Origin: an uncultured Maribacter sp.
GTDB taxonomy: Bacteria; Bacteroidota; Bacteroidia; Flavobacteriales; Flavobacteriaceae
DNA length: 64,000 nt
Assembly (NCBI RefSeq): GCF_947500405.1
Contig: NZ_CANMRY010000008.1
Location: forward strand, 62,001-126,000
Direction: 5' to 3'
How positions within the stretch are numbered: position 1 is the first letter of the stretch; each line of letters begins with the position of its first letter. The notes below the pieces were generated by a model. That model was not told the DNA's origin. It was given only the letters and a program-made list of their open reading frames with translations, and made no database searches. The position numbers and the translations under genes were made by a program. Shown here piece by piece: positions 18,522-27,597 of this stretch.

Positions 18522-19313
18522 TTATATGGCTATAAAATTATTTAAATATAAAGACCAATCATAATTCTTATATATAATCTCTACTCCTTTAATAGTAGAA
18601 ATTATATTATTCTCTTTAAGAATTTTTTTCGTACCACTTTTTCCACCAAAATCGCCTCTAAACCAACTAAAAAGAGAAGTTACATATACTGTATTTAATT
18701 CTTCATTATAACTAGACATGGATTTTAAAAAAAGTTTAGTACCAACATTTAGCTGCTCATTTAAGCGACTTGCTGTATATATAGCTACAGGCGGACAGTC
18801 TTTAGCACCACAGTTTAATGCAAAATGAATACGGTAATCTCTTTTCTTAACTCTTAATTTTCTTTCTATTTTACCAGGAAACCACTTTCGTACATAACCT
18901 AACCCAAGAGGCCATTGCGATTTTCTTATAATACCGTGTTCTATTTTTTCAAAAGACAAAATACTACCCGCTATTGGTATTTGTTCCTTTTTAAAAAAAG
19001 CACTTCTATCCTTGTATAAGTCTGGTTTTTCTGATAAAATAACCTGTATATACCCATTATAAATATTTAGCCAAAAAACTAACTTTTGCTCGTCTGTTAA
19101 CAATCCTTTTTCTAAATCTTCTAAACTTAATTCTGCTAATTCTTTTCTTATCTCTTCCGTATTTCTATTTTCTTTAACACAACTAAGAAACTCTTCAGAC
19201 AATTTGTTATAATCTACCTTAACTATGCCAGTATTTACTTTTGATGCTTCACTAGTAGAAAAACAAAAGATTGTAAAAAAAAGGAGTAATAGCTTAGATT
19301 GTAGCTTATTCAT
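18522..19313 (-). CDS. DUF547 domain secreted protein
   Basis: Starting at the ATG at 19313 (the ATG three codons upstream is less well placed before the signal), this 263-residue protein has a signal peptide and a DUF547 domain: LVFWLNIYNGYIQ about residues 79-91 and HFALNCGAKDCPP about 162-174. DUF547 is a widespread family without a confirmed reaction; the conserved Cys/His residues are reminiscent of a papain-like or transglutaminase-like site, which is conjecture. It converges on the TonB receptor with almost no gap and diverges from the glycosyltransferase gene. Confidence 0.85.
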   Translation of the reverse strand: MNKLQSKLLLLFFTIFCFSTSEASKVNTGIVKVDYNKLSEEFLSCVKENRNTEEIRKELAELSLEDLEKGLLTDEQKLVFWLNIYNGYIQVILSEKPDLYKDRSAFFKKEQIPIAGSILSFEKIEHGIIRKSQWPLGLGYVRKWFPGKIERKLRVKKRDYRIHFALNCGAKDCPPVAIYTASRLNEQLNVGTKLFLKSMSSYNEELNTVYVTSLFSWFRGDFGGKSGTKKILKENNIISTIKGVEIIYKNYDWSLYLNNFIAI

Positions 19314-19449
19314 AGTACACAAATTATTTAGTAAAAATATATCTTTTTTTAAGTCGAAAAAAGAAAACCCTTATTACAAACCTACGTATATATAATTTTA
19401 AAAAGTGTACCTCTTTTCTTTTATAAACAGTACTTTTAAATATATAAAT

Positions 19450-20163
19450 ATGAGAATGATTTCTATAATAATACCAGCACATAATGAAAAAACGAATTTA
19501 GAAAAGCTACTCCCGCACATAGAAAATCATAAAACAACAATTCCTTATGAAATATTAGTAGCAGTTTCTCCCAATACTACAGATAGTACAAATTCTATTT
19601 TACATTCTAAAAAAGTTCTACTTTTAAAAAGTCCAAAAAAAGGAAGGGCTGCTCAAATGAATTATGCAGCTAAGCATGCAAAAGGTACTATTCTTGTTTT
19701 TTTACATGCAGATGTTTTTCCTCCAAAATCATTTTTATCAGATATTCAACTGGCATTATCTAAAAATATAGATGCAGGATTTTTTTCTTATAAATTTGAT
19801 AGTGATAATTTTTTTCTAAAAATAAATGCATCCTTTACTAGTAAAGATGGTGTTTTTACAGGAGGTGGCGACCAATGTCTTTTCATAAAAACAAAGAAAT
19901 TTAACACCCTGAAAGGATTTAATGAAGAGCAAATTATAATGGAAGACTTTGAGTTTTTTAAAAGAATTAAAAAAAATAAAATACCTTACACCATCATAAA
20001 TAACAATTTAATAGTTTCGGCAAGAAAATATGAGCATAATTCCTATTTAAGAGTTAACCTATCAAATCTTATATTAGTTGTTTTATTTAAATTTGGTTGT
20101 TCTCCTAAAAAATTAAAAAAAATACATTCTAAACTTATCAAAACGCAATATCATAATGGCTGA
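19450..20163 (+). CDS. Family 2 glycosyltransferase (TIGR04283-like)
   Basis: The ATG at 19450 gives a 237-residue GT2 enzyme beginning MRMISIIIPAHNE; an upstream TTG or ATG at 19405 would add a non-conserved tail. It has the nucleotide-sugar-binding IIIPAHNE motif, KGRAAQMNYA, and a H-A-D-V metal motif. It resembles the TIGR04283 group, annotated as arsenosugar-type glycosyltransferases. Its last eight bases overlap the VOC gene, so they are translationally coupled. No arsenic methylase or radical SAM gene is nearby, so the arsenosugar label is not supported by context. Confidence 0.8.
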   Translation: MRMISIIIPAHNEKTNLEKLLPHIENHKTTIPYEILVAVSPNTTDSTNSILHSKKVLLLKSPKKGRAAQMNYAAKHAKGTILVFLHADVFPPKSFLSDIQLALSKNIDAGFFSYKFDSDNFFLKINASFTSKDGVFTGGGDQCLFIKTKKFNTLKGFNEEQIIMEDFEFFKRIKKNKIPYTIINNNLIVSARKYEHNSYLRVNLSNLILVVLFKFGCSPKKLKKIHSKLIKTQYHNG

Positions 20164-21232
20164 GTTATCCAATGAAATTACATTAAACGGGATACAACAA
20201 ATAGGAATTGGAGTGCAAAATGCTAATAGAGTATTTAACTGGTACAGACGTAATATAGGTTTTAATTTATTGGTTTTTAAAGATGAAGCAACTGCTTCTT
20301 TAATGACAAAATACACAGGTGGTAAAGCTTGGAACAGAAAAGCTCTTTTATCCTTAAACCTTGCTGGTGGCGGAGGTTTAGAAATTTGGCAATACACTAA
20401 CAGAAAACCTATTCCGCCTATAGAATCTATTAACTTAGGAGATTTAGGCGTTAATATTTTAAAGCTAAAAAGTAAAAATATTACTAGCGTTCATAAGAAA
20501 TTACAAACATTAAATTTAGACCTCTTATCCCCTATTTCTACTTTTGAAAATCAGGAACATTTTTTCTTTAAAGACCCATGGGATAATTTGGTACAAATAG
20601 TAACCTGCAATACAAGTTTTACTGAAAGTAATAAAGATTGCGGTGGCGTTCTAGGTGTAACTTTAGGCGTTTCGGACATAGATACATCTATTACTTTTTA
20701 TAAAAGTCTTTTAGGCTTTGATACTGTTGTATATGATAAAAATAACACCTTTGAAGATTTTTCTTTTATAGACAATCAAGAAAACAATTACAGAAGAACA
20801 TTACTAAGAAGAAGCGAAACAAAAGTAGGAGGTTTTGGCACTCTTTTAGGTCCTTGTGAAATAGAGCTTATTCAGAAAAAAAATGCTACTCCAAAAAAAA
20901 TATATGCAAACCGCTATTGGGGAGATTTAGGATATATACACCTTTGTTTTGATGTGTCTGGCATGAAAGCTTTAGGAGAAAAAGCTAAGAAGCTTAACCA
21001 CCCTTTTACTGTAGATAGCAGTTCTAGTTTTGAAATGGGAGAAGCCGCAGGACATTTTAGTTATATTGAAGACCCAGATGGCACCCTATTAGAGTTTGTA
21101 GAAACACACAAAGTTCCTATTATAAAAAAACTAGGTTTATTTATAAATCTAAAAAAGAGGAACCACCATAAACCTCTACCAAATTGGCTTATAAAATTAA
21201 TGCGAGTTCATCGTGTAAAAAAAGACCTTTAA
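20156..21232 (+). CDS. Two-domain VOC (glyoxalase/dioxygenase-like) protein
   Basis: A 358-residue protein with two vicinal-oxygen-chelate modules: the first begins IGIGVQNANRVFNWYRRNIGF (about 17-37), the second LGVTLGVSDIDTSITFYKSLLGF (about 164-186), with a final E-x-P-D-G-T-L-L-E-F strand. Metal ligands of this fold come from His/Glu at strand starts; H112/H121-type residues are not confidently placed. VOC proteins include glyoxalases, epimerases, dioxygenases and resistance proteins. It overlaps the glycosyltransferase by eight bases, which suggests that both act on the same molecule. Confidence 0.8.
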   Translation: MAELSNEITLNGIQQIGIGVQNANRVFNWYRRNIGFNLLVFKDEATASLMTKYTGGKAWNRKALLSLNLAGGGGLEIWQYTNRKPIPPIESINLGDLGVNILKLKSKNITSVHKKLQTLNLDLLSPISTFENQEHFFFKDPWDNLVQIVTCNTSFTESNKDCGGVLGVTLGVSDIDTSITFYKSLLGFDTVVYDKNNTFEDFSFIDNQENNYRRTLLRRSETKVGGFGTLLGPCEIELIQKKNATPKKIYANRYWGDLGYIHLCFDVSGMKALGEKAKKLNHPFTVDSSSSFEMGEAAGHFSYIEDPDGTLLEFVETHKVPIIKKLGLFINLKKRNHHKPLPNWLIKLMRVHRVKKDL

Positions 21233-21233
21233 T

Positions 21234-22031
21234 TTAACTAGAAGACACAACTCCTAAAGTATATAATTGCTCTAAGTTTGGAAATTTACTACCGCCAGAA
21301 GGTTCTAGTGTAATACCAAATGCCTCAGATGTATTTGCATTTGTTAAATTAAAAATACGATTATCATCCTCTATAAAATCTTCTAGTAATCCTACACTTG
21401 TTGGTGTAAGCGGATTTAATTTTAAGGACCATACTTGGTACACCATACCATCTGGAGGTTCTGGTAAGCCTTGCGCATCTATATAAAGTTTCTCTTCTTT
21501 TTTATTCCAGTATACTTTAGCATATGAAGTGGGAGAAACCTCTTGACCTCCTAAAGGAATAACTGTTATATTTTTATCACGTATTGTTGCTAACAATTCT
21601 TCGGACTTCGTAAGAGAAATTTTTGCTTCATTAATTTGCTCTTCTAAATTAATACGCTCATTTTCTACAACTTCTATTTGAGATTGTAATTTCTCATTTT
21701 GATTAAATAAATACACTCCCCCTATTATTAAAAGGATAGATGCTGCCCAACCCATATAAGAAGTCCAATTTGTTTTACTTTCTTTTAAAGGAACTACTTT
21801 AGAGGTATTTAAGTTTTTAATCTTATCATAAACTTTAGCAAAATCTAAAGGTACTTTTGGAGCTGCAGTTTTTGAAAGTACTAAAATAGATGCCTCTATA
21901 GCTTCTATTTCTTTTTGTACATCTGGATACAAACTAGCATGCTTTACCACCTTCAGATTTTCATCTTCTGAAAGTTGTCCAGCTACATATAGCTCTAGTA
22001 TACCCGATTCTATGTACTCTTCTACATTCAT
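21234..22031 (-). CDS. Anti-sigma factor, RskA-like
   Basis: A 265-residue membrane anti-sigma factor: a cytoplasmic N-terminal helical sigma-binding region (about 1-95, beginning VEEYIESGILELYVAGQLSE), one membrane helix (about 109-127, MGWAASILLIIGGVYLF), a coiled coil (about 128-165) and an outer RskA-type domain with GLPEPPDGMVYQVWSL. There is no zinc H-x3-C-x2-C motif. Its ATG follows the sigma-factor stop with no gap, so it would hold its partner sigma factor inactive at the membrane until a periplasmic signal triggers proteolysis. Confidence 0.88.
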   Translation of the reverse strand: MNVEEYIESGILELYVAGQLSEDENLKVVKHASLYPDVQKEIEAIEASILVLSKTAAPKVPLDFAKVYDKIKNLNTSKVVPLKESKTNWTSYMGWAASILLIIGGVYLFNQNEKLQSQIEVVENERINLEEQINEAKISLTKSEELLATIRDKNITVIPLGGQEVSPTSYAKVYWNKKEEKLYIDAQGLPEPPDGMVYQVWSLKLNPLTPTSVGLLEDFIEDDNRIFNLTNANTSEAFGITLEPSGGSKFPNLEQLYTLGVVSSS

Positions 22032-22565
22032 TTACAACTGCATATTTTCTCTAAGTTGAGAAATACAACTTCTATTTCTTGTTTTTACTGTTCCTATAGG
22101 AATATCTAATTCTTCAGACACTTCTTTTTGCGTATATCCTTTAAAATAAAGAAGCTCTATTACTTGAATACATTTTTCCTTTAATTTAGAAACCAAACTG
22201 TGAAGACCTTTCGTATTAACGTCTGTTTCTTCATCTTCTAGTTTGCTTTCAAGGATACTTACGAAGTAATCTGCGGGAAGGTTCTTTTTTTGGTTTTTAT
22301 AGTTTTTAGAACGCATTACATCTATAGCCGCATTCCTTGCAATATTTACTATCCACGTAAAAAAACGCCCTTTAGAACTATTATAACTTAAAGCATTACT
22401 CCAAACCTTGACAAATACATCTTGGCAAATCTCTTCAGCTAGATTATCATCTTTAACTATTGTATTAATTACACCACAAATATTCTCTGCATACATAGCA
22501 TGCAGCCTCTCAAAAGCGAAAGTATCTTTTTGTTGAAAACGTGTAATTAACTCTTCTAATTGCAT
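22032..22565 (-). CDS. ECF RNA polymerase sigma factor
   Basis: A 177-residue group IV sigma factor with region 2 (about 10-78, including AEEICQDVFVKVW and FFTWIVNIARNAAIDVMR) and region 4 (about 122-172, with the helix-turn-helix YFKGYTQKEVSEELDIPIGTVKTRN). It is paired with the RskA-like anti-sigma factor immediately downstream, as in SigK-type ECF systems. Genes it controls are not shown by the sequence; it is probably autoregulated and the nearby secreted-protein genes are candidates. Confidence 0.93.
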   Translation of the reverse strand: MQLEELITRFQQKDTFAFERLHAMYAENICGVINTIVKDDNLAEEICQDVFVKVWSNALSYNSSKGRFFTWIVNIARNAAIDVMRSKNYKNQKKNLPADYFVSILESKLEDEETDVNTKGLHSLVSKLKEKCIQVIELLYFKGYTQKEVSEELDIPIGTVKTRNRSCISQLRENMQL

Positions 22566-22605
22566 AAGTTATTTTAGAACCAAATTATTACCAATTGGTT
22601 TTATT

Positions 22606-22613
22606 CAAAAATA
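22606..22613 (-). promoter_or_regulatory. Candidate -7 element for the sigma/anti-sigma operon
   Basis: On the minus strand this reads TATTTTTG, matching the Bacteroidota -7 consensus TAnnTTTG, about 40 bases before the sigma-factor ATG. No convincing -33 TTTG was found at the right distance. A perfect 10-bp palindrome (ACCAATTGGT) lies just downstream at 22590-22599. Confidence 0.3.
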
Positions 22614-22735
22614 AGATATTAATATTTAGCACACTCTGTTTTGGAAAAGTATTCCATAGAACTAGTAACAAAATGAAGGCTATCGCCTACTCTTTTTTTA
22701 ATTTTCAATTGTTTTCAAAAACAATCAATAATTCC

Positions 22736-24172
22736 TTAGTTAGTTATTTTTTTCATCTTCATAAAACCTACTAGTCCTATAGGTACCAAGATAAGGGCAA
22801 TCTTTAGAAAACTAAATAGTACCATACTCCATCGTTCATTACTTTCTTTCATTTTAAAAACTGGACGTTTAGAATAATCCTCTTGAGTGATTGATTTATC
22901 CCAAAAAAGTCTATCATAATAAAACGAAGTGATATCTTTATGAAATTTAGTCAATGCAGATTGATAGTTCAAAAAAGTATTTAAATCAGTCTTTGAAATC
23001 AATGTAAAAGCATCTTGCATATTTACTGCTGGATTTATCCAAAGAAATTGGTTAACCCATTTATTTCTTTTACCGATTTGGCTATTATACGCATCAACAT
23101 CTTTTTTGCTATGGCTATCTTTTAAAGCAGTAAAGGCTGCATAAACTTTAGCGTAACGATTATTGTTAAACAAGCTATCACTAGCCTTGTATTTCGGGTT
23201 GTGTTCCAAAAATTCAGAGAGCACCTCTGTTTGTTCCTTTTCATCATTTTCATTTTCCAAACCTGTTCTACGGGTAAGCTCTGCTAAATGGGTGGTATCA
23301 ATAGGGTATTTACTTATCATCCAAACATTTAATACAGCAGGTATAACCAATAAAAATAGCAACCAACAGCCTGCAGCACAAATGGCATTGAATGCTGAAC
23401 TTTTAAAAAAACTTATAATTAAAAACATCAAGCTAAACCAAAAGGCACTGTATAAAATAACTCCTGCTAACCAAGCCACAGCCGCTAAAAAGTTTTCGTT
23501 AGAAAATATATTGCTTAAAACAAGTAGTCCTATTAAAGAAATAAGGAGTGCTAAACCAGTAATAAGCATAAAATAAAATAGTAATCTTGTTACTACTATT
23601 TTTCTAATACTAATGGATTGAATTCTTAAAAGTGCAAGTACACCGCTTTCCTTTTCTATAGAATAAAGTCCAAAAGTAAAGGCTATGATAAGTAATGGAA
23701 AAAGATAGATGATGACAAATGACAAGTCAAAATTACCAACATACAGTTTAACAGGGTTGGCAATTTCGTTTTCAAAAAGCTGATAATACAAACTCATTCC
23801 TGTTAAACGATGGTAGTAAGGGTGCAAATCGCGCTGACCTATGGCAAGTGCTGCATAGTTATGTGGAGGAAGCACGGCATGATATCCATGCCTAAACCAA
23901 GCATAAGAAGGGTTTGATGCAATGTCTCTTTTTCTTTTTGCATCAACCGAGTTTAGTTCTTCATTAAAGCTTATTTGATATTGATAAAACTCATCTTCTT
24001 CTATTTTTTGAACATCAGAAATGGTTTTTTTCTGCACATTCACTACAGATGCGCCATAATAAATAGCGTACATTCCAAAAAGAAAAATAATTGCCAAAAG
24101 CAATAACTGAAATTTATTACGCACAAAAGACCTCCATTCATAGCGTATAATTGTTTTGGTTATTTTATCCAT
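22736..24172 (-). CDS. ABC-2 type transporter permease (DUF3526-like), second subunit
   Basis: A 478-residue membrane protein: one N-terminal membrane helix (about 20-40), a large extracytoplasmic loop (about 45-145) with a Tyr/His-rich patch near 90-115, then five or so membrane segments, and another loop before a last helix near the C-terminus. This is the DUF3526/ABC-2 permease arrangement. It overlaps the preceding permease gene by eight bases and is the last gene of the operon. Substrate unknown; gene context points to a metal or siderophore-related export or a lipoprotein-linked process. Confidence 0.82.
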   Translation of the reverse strand: MDKITKTIIRYEWRSFVRNKFQLLLLAIIFLFGMYAIYYGASVVNVQKKTISDVQKIEEDEFYQYQISFNEELNSVDAKRKRDIASNPSYAWFRHGYHAVLPPHNYAALAIGQRDLHPYYHRLTGMSLYYQLFENEIANPVKLYVGNFDLSFVIIYLFPLLIIAFTFGLYSIEKESGVLALLRIQSISIRKIVVTRLLFYFMLITGLALLISLIGLLVLSNIFSNENFLAAVAWLAGVILYSAFWFSLMFLIISFFKSSAFNAICAAGCWLLFLLVIPAVLNVWMISKYPIDTTHLAELTRRTGLENENDEKEQTEVLSEFLEHNPKYKASDSLFNNNRYAKVYAAFTALKDSHSKKDVDAYNSQIGKRNKWVNQFLWINPAVNMQDAFTLISKTDLNTFLNYQSALTKFHKDITSFYYDRLFWDKSITQEDYSKRPVFKMKESNERWSMVLFSFLKIALILVPIGLVGFMKMKKITN

Positions 24173-25601
24173 TGTTTAGCTTTGTTTTACGGGTTATGTA
24201 ATTCAGTAATAGAATGAGCAATATTATCCAACTAAAAAGAGAAACAAATTCCAATACATATTTCTTTAAAGTGCTATAAATTGAAGGCGTTTTGTATTTA
24301 AAATCTTCTACCGATTCCCACATATCCAATCCAACGCTATATTCATAAAATTCCCCATAATTAGAGTTTTGCGCCATATCATTATTCATTTTTTTTATGA
24401 AGATTCTACGGTAATTTTCTACTTTTTTTTGAAAATCTACTGAGGCACTTAAATCTGTGGCACTAAGCCCCATAGATATATTTCGCAATGCCATGTAAGG
24501 GTTAAATAGGCTTACGTAACTTCCTAATTTATTCTGTTTATTGAAAATATTTAAAAGTCTACCCCAATGTACATCGTACACCTTATCTCCATATTCTTCT
24601 CCTGCCTGCATGCTTACACCTTCAAAATTAAAAGGGAGTTGTTGTACGGAATCTACCTTGTATTTCTTTAAAAGTTCCTTTTCCAATTTCGCTATTCTTA
24701 CAGCCTTTGGTGTTTTTCCGTCCAATCCATTTTCCTTATCCTTTAAAATACCTTCTTTATAGATTTTCATTGAAGGCAATGGGTATAAACCCTCTCCAAA
24801 ATTGGCCATGGTTTTAGGAATAATAATAGTAAACAGTATCCAACAGGTAAGTAAGGTTAACAAGGCATTTCTACTTACAGATGACTTTATTGACACCAAT
24901 ACAGACAATACAACAAACAAAAAAATATAGGCCATATAGGTAGTACCTAGCAACCCAATACGCATCCTTAAATCCGTAATTGTATCTGGGGTTTTTAGCC
25001 AATAAGACAGTAATAAAATACCCAATATAAATGGTGTTAAAATAGTGAGCAGTATTATAAAGTACGCCATAATCTTTCCCCAAGCAATACTGGTTAATGT
25101 TACACCTTGACTGTTTAACAACCGTAATGTGCCTCTTTCTTTTTCTTTTGTGAAAGATGCATAGGCTAAAAAAATAATAAGCAACGGCATTAAAATTTGT
25201 AGTACTAGAGCAGAACTTAACTCACCAAACCGAATCATACTGTTATGGTCTTGCGCAGGTCTAAACATAAATTGATGCTGATAATGCGCCTCTAAATAAA
25301 CAGAAGTCCCTGTATAAGTATCCAATCCAAAATCAAATAAACTTAATACCGTTTTAGGCTTGAAAATAAAAGTTCCAAAATGTGCTGCAATATGTGGATG
25401 CTTATCTCCCTGCTCTAGCCATTCTTTACGCTTTTCATCTTGAGCTTTGGTAATAGCCTTCTGTTGCTGCTGATATGATATAACACCTGTGAATAACGAG
25501 ATACCCAACAGCACTAGTATAATACTGGAAAGTGCAAGTACCAATTTTTCTCTAAGGGCAATTTTTATTTCTTTTTTAGCAATAAGAATGTAAGTTTTCA
25601 T
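24165..25601 (-). CDS. ABC-2 type transporter permease (DUF3526-like), first subunit
   Basis: Starting at ATG 25601 (MKTYILIAKKEIKIALREKL) the protein is 478 residues, the same length as its partner; the longer upstream ATG only adds an unrelated segment before the typical start. It has an N-terminal helix, a large outer loop with AAHFG and YTGTSVYLEAHYQHQF, then a block of membrane helices and a second loop. The two permeases probably form a heterodimer with the ATPase encoded just upstream. Similar permease pairs occur in copper/nitrous-oxide-reductase (NosY-like) systems, which gives a loose hint about metals. Confidence 0.82.
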   Translation of the reverse strand: MKTYILIAKKEIKIALREKLVLALSSIILVLLGISLFTGVISYQQQQKAITKAQDEKRKEWLEQGDKHPHIAAHFGTFIFKPKTVLSLFDFGLDTYTGTSVYLEAHYQHQFMFRPAQDHNSMIRFGELSSALVLQILMPLLIIFLAYASFTKEKERGTLRLLNSQGVTLTSIAWGKIMAYFIILLTILTPFILGILLLSYWLKTPDTITDLRMRIGLLGTTYMAYIFLFVVLSVLVSIKSSVSRNALLTLLTCWILFTIIIPKTMANFGEGLYPLPSMKIYKEGILKDKENGLDGKTPKAVRIAKLEKELLKKYKVDSVQQLPFNFEGVSMQAGEEYGDKVYDVHWGRLLNIFNKQNKLGSYVSLFNPYMALRNISMGLSATDLSASVDFQKKVENYRRIFIKKMNNDMAQNSNYGEFYEYSVGLDMWESVEDFKYKTPSIYSTLKKYVLEFVSLFSWIILLILLLNYITRKTKLNNG

Positions 25602-25643
25602 CTTTATACTTTTCTTTAGTGCTTTGCAAAACACCAACATGAA

Positions 25644-26345
25644 TTAATTATGCATATGCTTTAGATATAATTTTTCCAAATCTTGAAAATTAACGTCTTT
25701 GGATTCAAACTTTTCAACTAGTACACCTTCTTTCATAATACCAATATGGGTGCCCGTATCTTTTGCTCTAAAAAGGTCATGAGTTGCCATTAACGTAGCT
25801 ACTCCTTTAGCTTTCATTTCTAACAAAAGTTCAGAAAACTCATTACTTGCTTTAGGATCTAAACCTGATGTTGGCTCATCCAACAATAATACTTTTGCCT
25901 CACGAGCTCTTGCCAAAGCAATACCCACTTTTTGCCGCATGCCCTTAGAGTAGTTTTGCACCCTTTTATTTATAAAATCTATTTGCAAACCTGACTGCTC
26001 AAGTAATACCCCCAACTCCGCTTTAGCATAATTTTTACCACCCAATCCACAGAAAAAATCTAAGTTCTCTAAACCTGTCAAATTCGGGTAAAGCATTAGG
26101 TTTTCTGGGATGTAGGATAGAATTTGTTTCGTTTCTAACGGATGCTTAGTAACGTCTATACCATTTATAGTTGCACTACCACTAGTAGGTTCTATAAAAT
26201 TTAAAAACAAGTTTATGGTTGTAGATTTTCCTGCGCCATTAGCTCCTAAAAGGCAAAAAATGTCGCCTTCTTTAATTTCTAAATCAAGAGCGTTCAATGC
26301 TGTGAACGCTCCGTATTTTTTTGTTAAACCATTTGTTTTAAGCAT
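25644..26345 (-). CDS. ABC transporter ATP-binding protein
   Basis: With the start at ATG 26345 this is a 233-residue ATPase. It shows Walker A GANGAGKSTT, the Q-loop region, signature YSKGMRQKVG, Walker B VLLLDEPTSGLD and the switch histidine in MATHDL. An upstream in-frame ATG at 26417 would add 24 residues that lie inside the DUF4374 gene and lack conservation. The start is one base after the DUF4374 stop. It drives the two DUF3526-type permeases encoded downstream. Confidence 0.92.
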   Translation of the reverse strand: MLKTNGLTKKYGAFTALNALDLEIKEGDIFCLLGANGAGKSTTINLFLNFIEPTSGSATINGIDVTKHPLETKQILSYIPENLMLYPNLTGLENLDFFCGLGGKNYAKAELGVLLEQSGLQIDFINKRVQNYSKGMRQKVGIALARAREAKVLLLDEPTSGLDPKASNEFSELLLEMKAKGVATLMATHDLFRAKDTGTHIGIMKEGVLVEKFESKDVNFQDLEKLYLKHMHN

Positions 26346-26346
26346 C

Positions 26347-27570
26347 TTAATCCAAACTTTTAAACCCTGTGATATACCCTCCTGTTGATGTAAACATTTT
26401 TGTTGGAGTGTTAGCACCGGCGTTTAACTCATAAAGTGCATTTTCATCATTTGTAGCAATAGTAAATGCCACTTCATTATCATTAAAAGAAGTAACACTC
26501 ATCCCTCTTGTACCATAAGTTGTTGGCAACCCAACAACAGCTCCTAAACTTGTTTTATTTTCTAAATCAATTTCAAAATACTTGAATTGAGGGTTACCTG
26601 TACTAAATTCCCAAAAATCAGTTTCATCCTCAACTTTTGCAGTATAGGTTTTGCCATTTGCATGTAAAATCCCATAACAAATATTACCTGTTGCTTCGCT
26701 AAGATTAAGAAAATAGTCTGCATCAAATTCAGAAGTACCATTCTTAATTCTTACTATACCACTAGGTGCATTTCCTCCACCATCAGAAGTTCCCTTACCT
26801 TGCACATAAATATCGCCATTGGCCATTTTAATCATTCCTGCATTAGAAGTAGGTCCGCCAAAAAGCATCCCTGTTCTCTGGTCTTCAATTACTTTCTCTA
26901 CGGTATTAGTTTCAAGATTAATAATTGCCACATACGCATGATCATTAATTGGCACAAAATTATTCTCATAATGAACAGTCATAAATAATTTATTGTCACG
27001 TTCAACCATATCTAAATAATAAGTACGATTAGCTTCAGGAAATTTATCGGTAACATCTTTAAGAGAAACCTCATCTTGAATACGCATTGTTGTTGGATCA
27101 AATACTATAAGCTTAGAAATTCCTCCAGCAACTGTTGCATAAGCCGTATTTTCGTCCTTAAAATGTATGGTACTAAACGTATTAGCACCTGGTACTACAA
27201 TTTTATTATCTTCTTGGGCAAGTCCATTTTCATCAAACTTATATTTAACAAGGTTTGCTGGTGCCCCAAAAGGTTTAGCATACATATACTCCCCTTCTAC
27301 AACAACACTTGAGGTACCCGTAAGTTCTGTTGCTTTATCGTTTCCAATGGTAGAAAAATTAAGATTCTCAAATCCTTGTAAATAGGTAGTGGTGTTTGGC
27401 CATGCACCACTAACGGTAGCCATTCCAAACTTAATTTCTTTTTTCATGGAAGGCGAATCATCATTTGAAGAATCGTCACTACTGCAACCTACTGTTAATG
27501 CTAGGGTCAGTACACCTAGAAAAAGGCTTTTTAAGTTAATTAATACCGATGTTTTTGTTTTGTTTTTCAT
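26347..27570 (-). CDS. DUF4374 lipoprotein
   Basis: A 407-residue lipoprotein: signal peptide with lipobox TVGC (Cys29), a Ser/Asp-rich linker, then a beta-propeller-like chain of repeats with GDIYVQGKGTSDGGG and PSGIVRIKNGT. It fits DUF4374, a family usually found beside TonB siderophore receptors and sometimes called siderophore-associated. Here it is directly downstream of a TonB receptor and upstream of the ABC ATPase, so it probably handles the imported or exported ligand at the cell surface or in the periplasm. Confidence 0.85.
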   Translation of the reverse strand: MKNKTKTSVLINLKSLFLGVLTLALTVGCSSDDSSNDDSPSMKKEIKFGMATVSGAWPNTTTYLQGFENLNFSTIGNDKATELTGTSSVVVEGEYMYAKPFGAPANLVKYKFDENGLAQEDNKIVVPGANTFSTIHFKDENTAYATVAGGISKLIVFDPTTMRIQDEVSLKDVTDKFPEANRTYYLDMVERDNKLFMTVHYENNFVPINDHAYVAIINLETNTVEKVIEDQRTGMLFGGPTSNAGMIKMANGDIYVQGKGTSDGGGNAPSGIVRIKNGTSEFDADYFLNLSEATGNICYGILHANGKTYTAKVEDETDFWEFSTGNPQFKYFEIDLENKTSLGAVVGLPTTYGTRGMSVTSFNDNEVAFTIATNDENALYELNAGANTPTKMFTSTGGYITGFKSLD

Positions 27571-27597
27571 TTTTAATCTTACTTTAATTATTATAAT

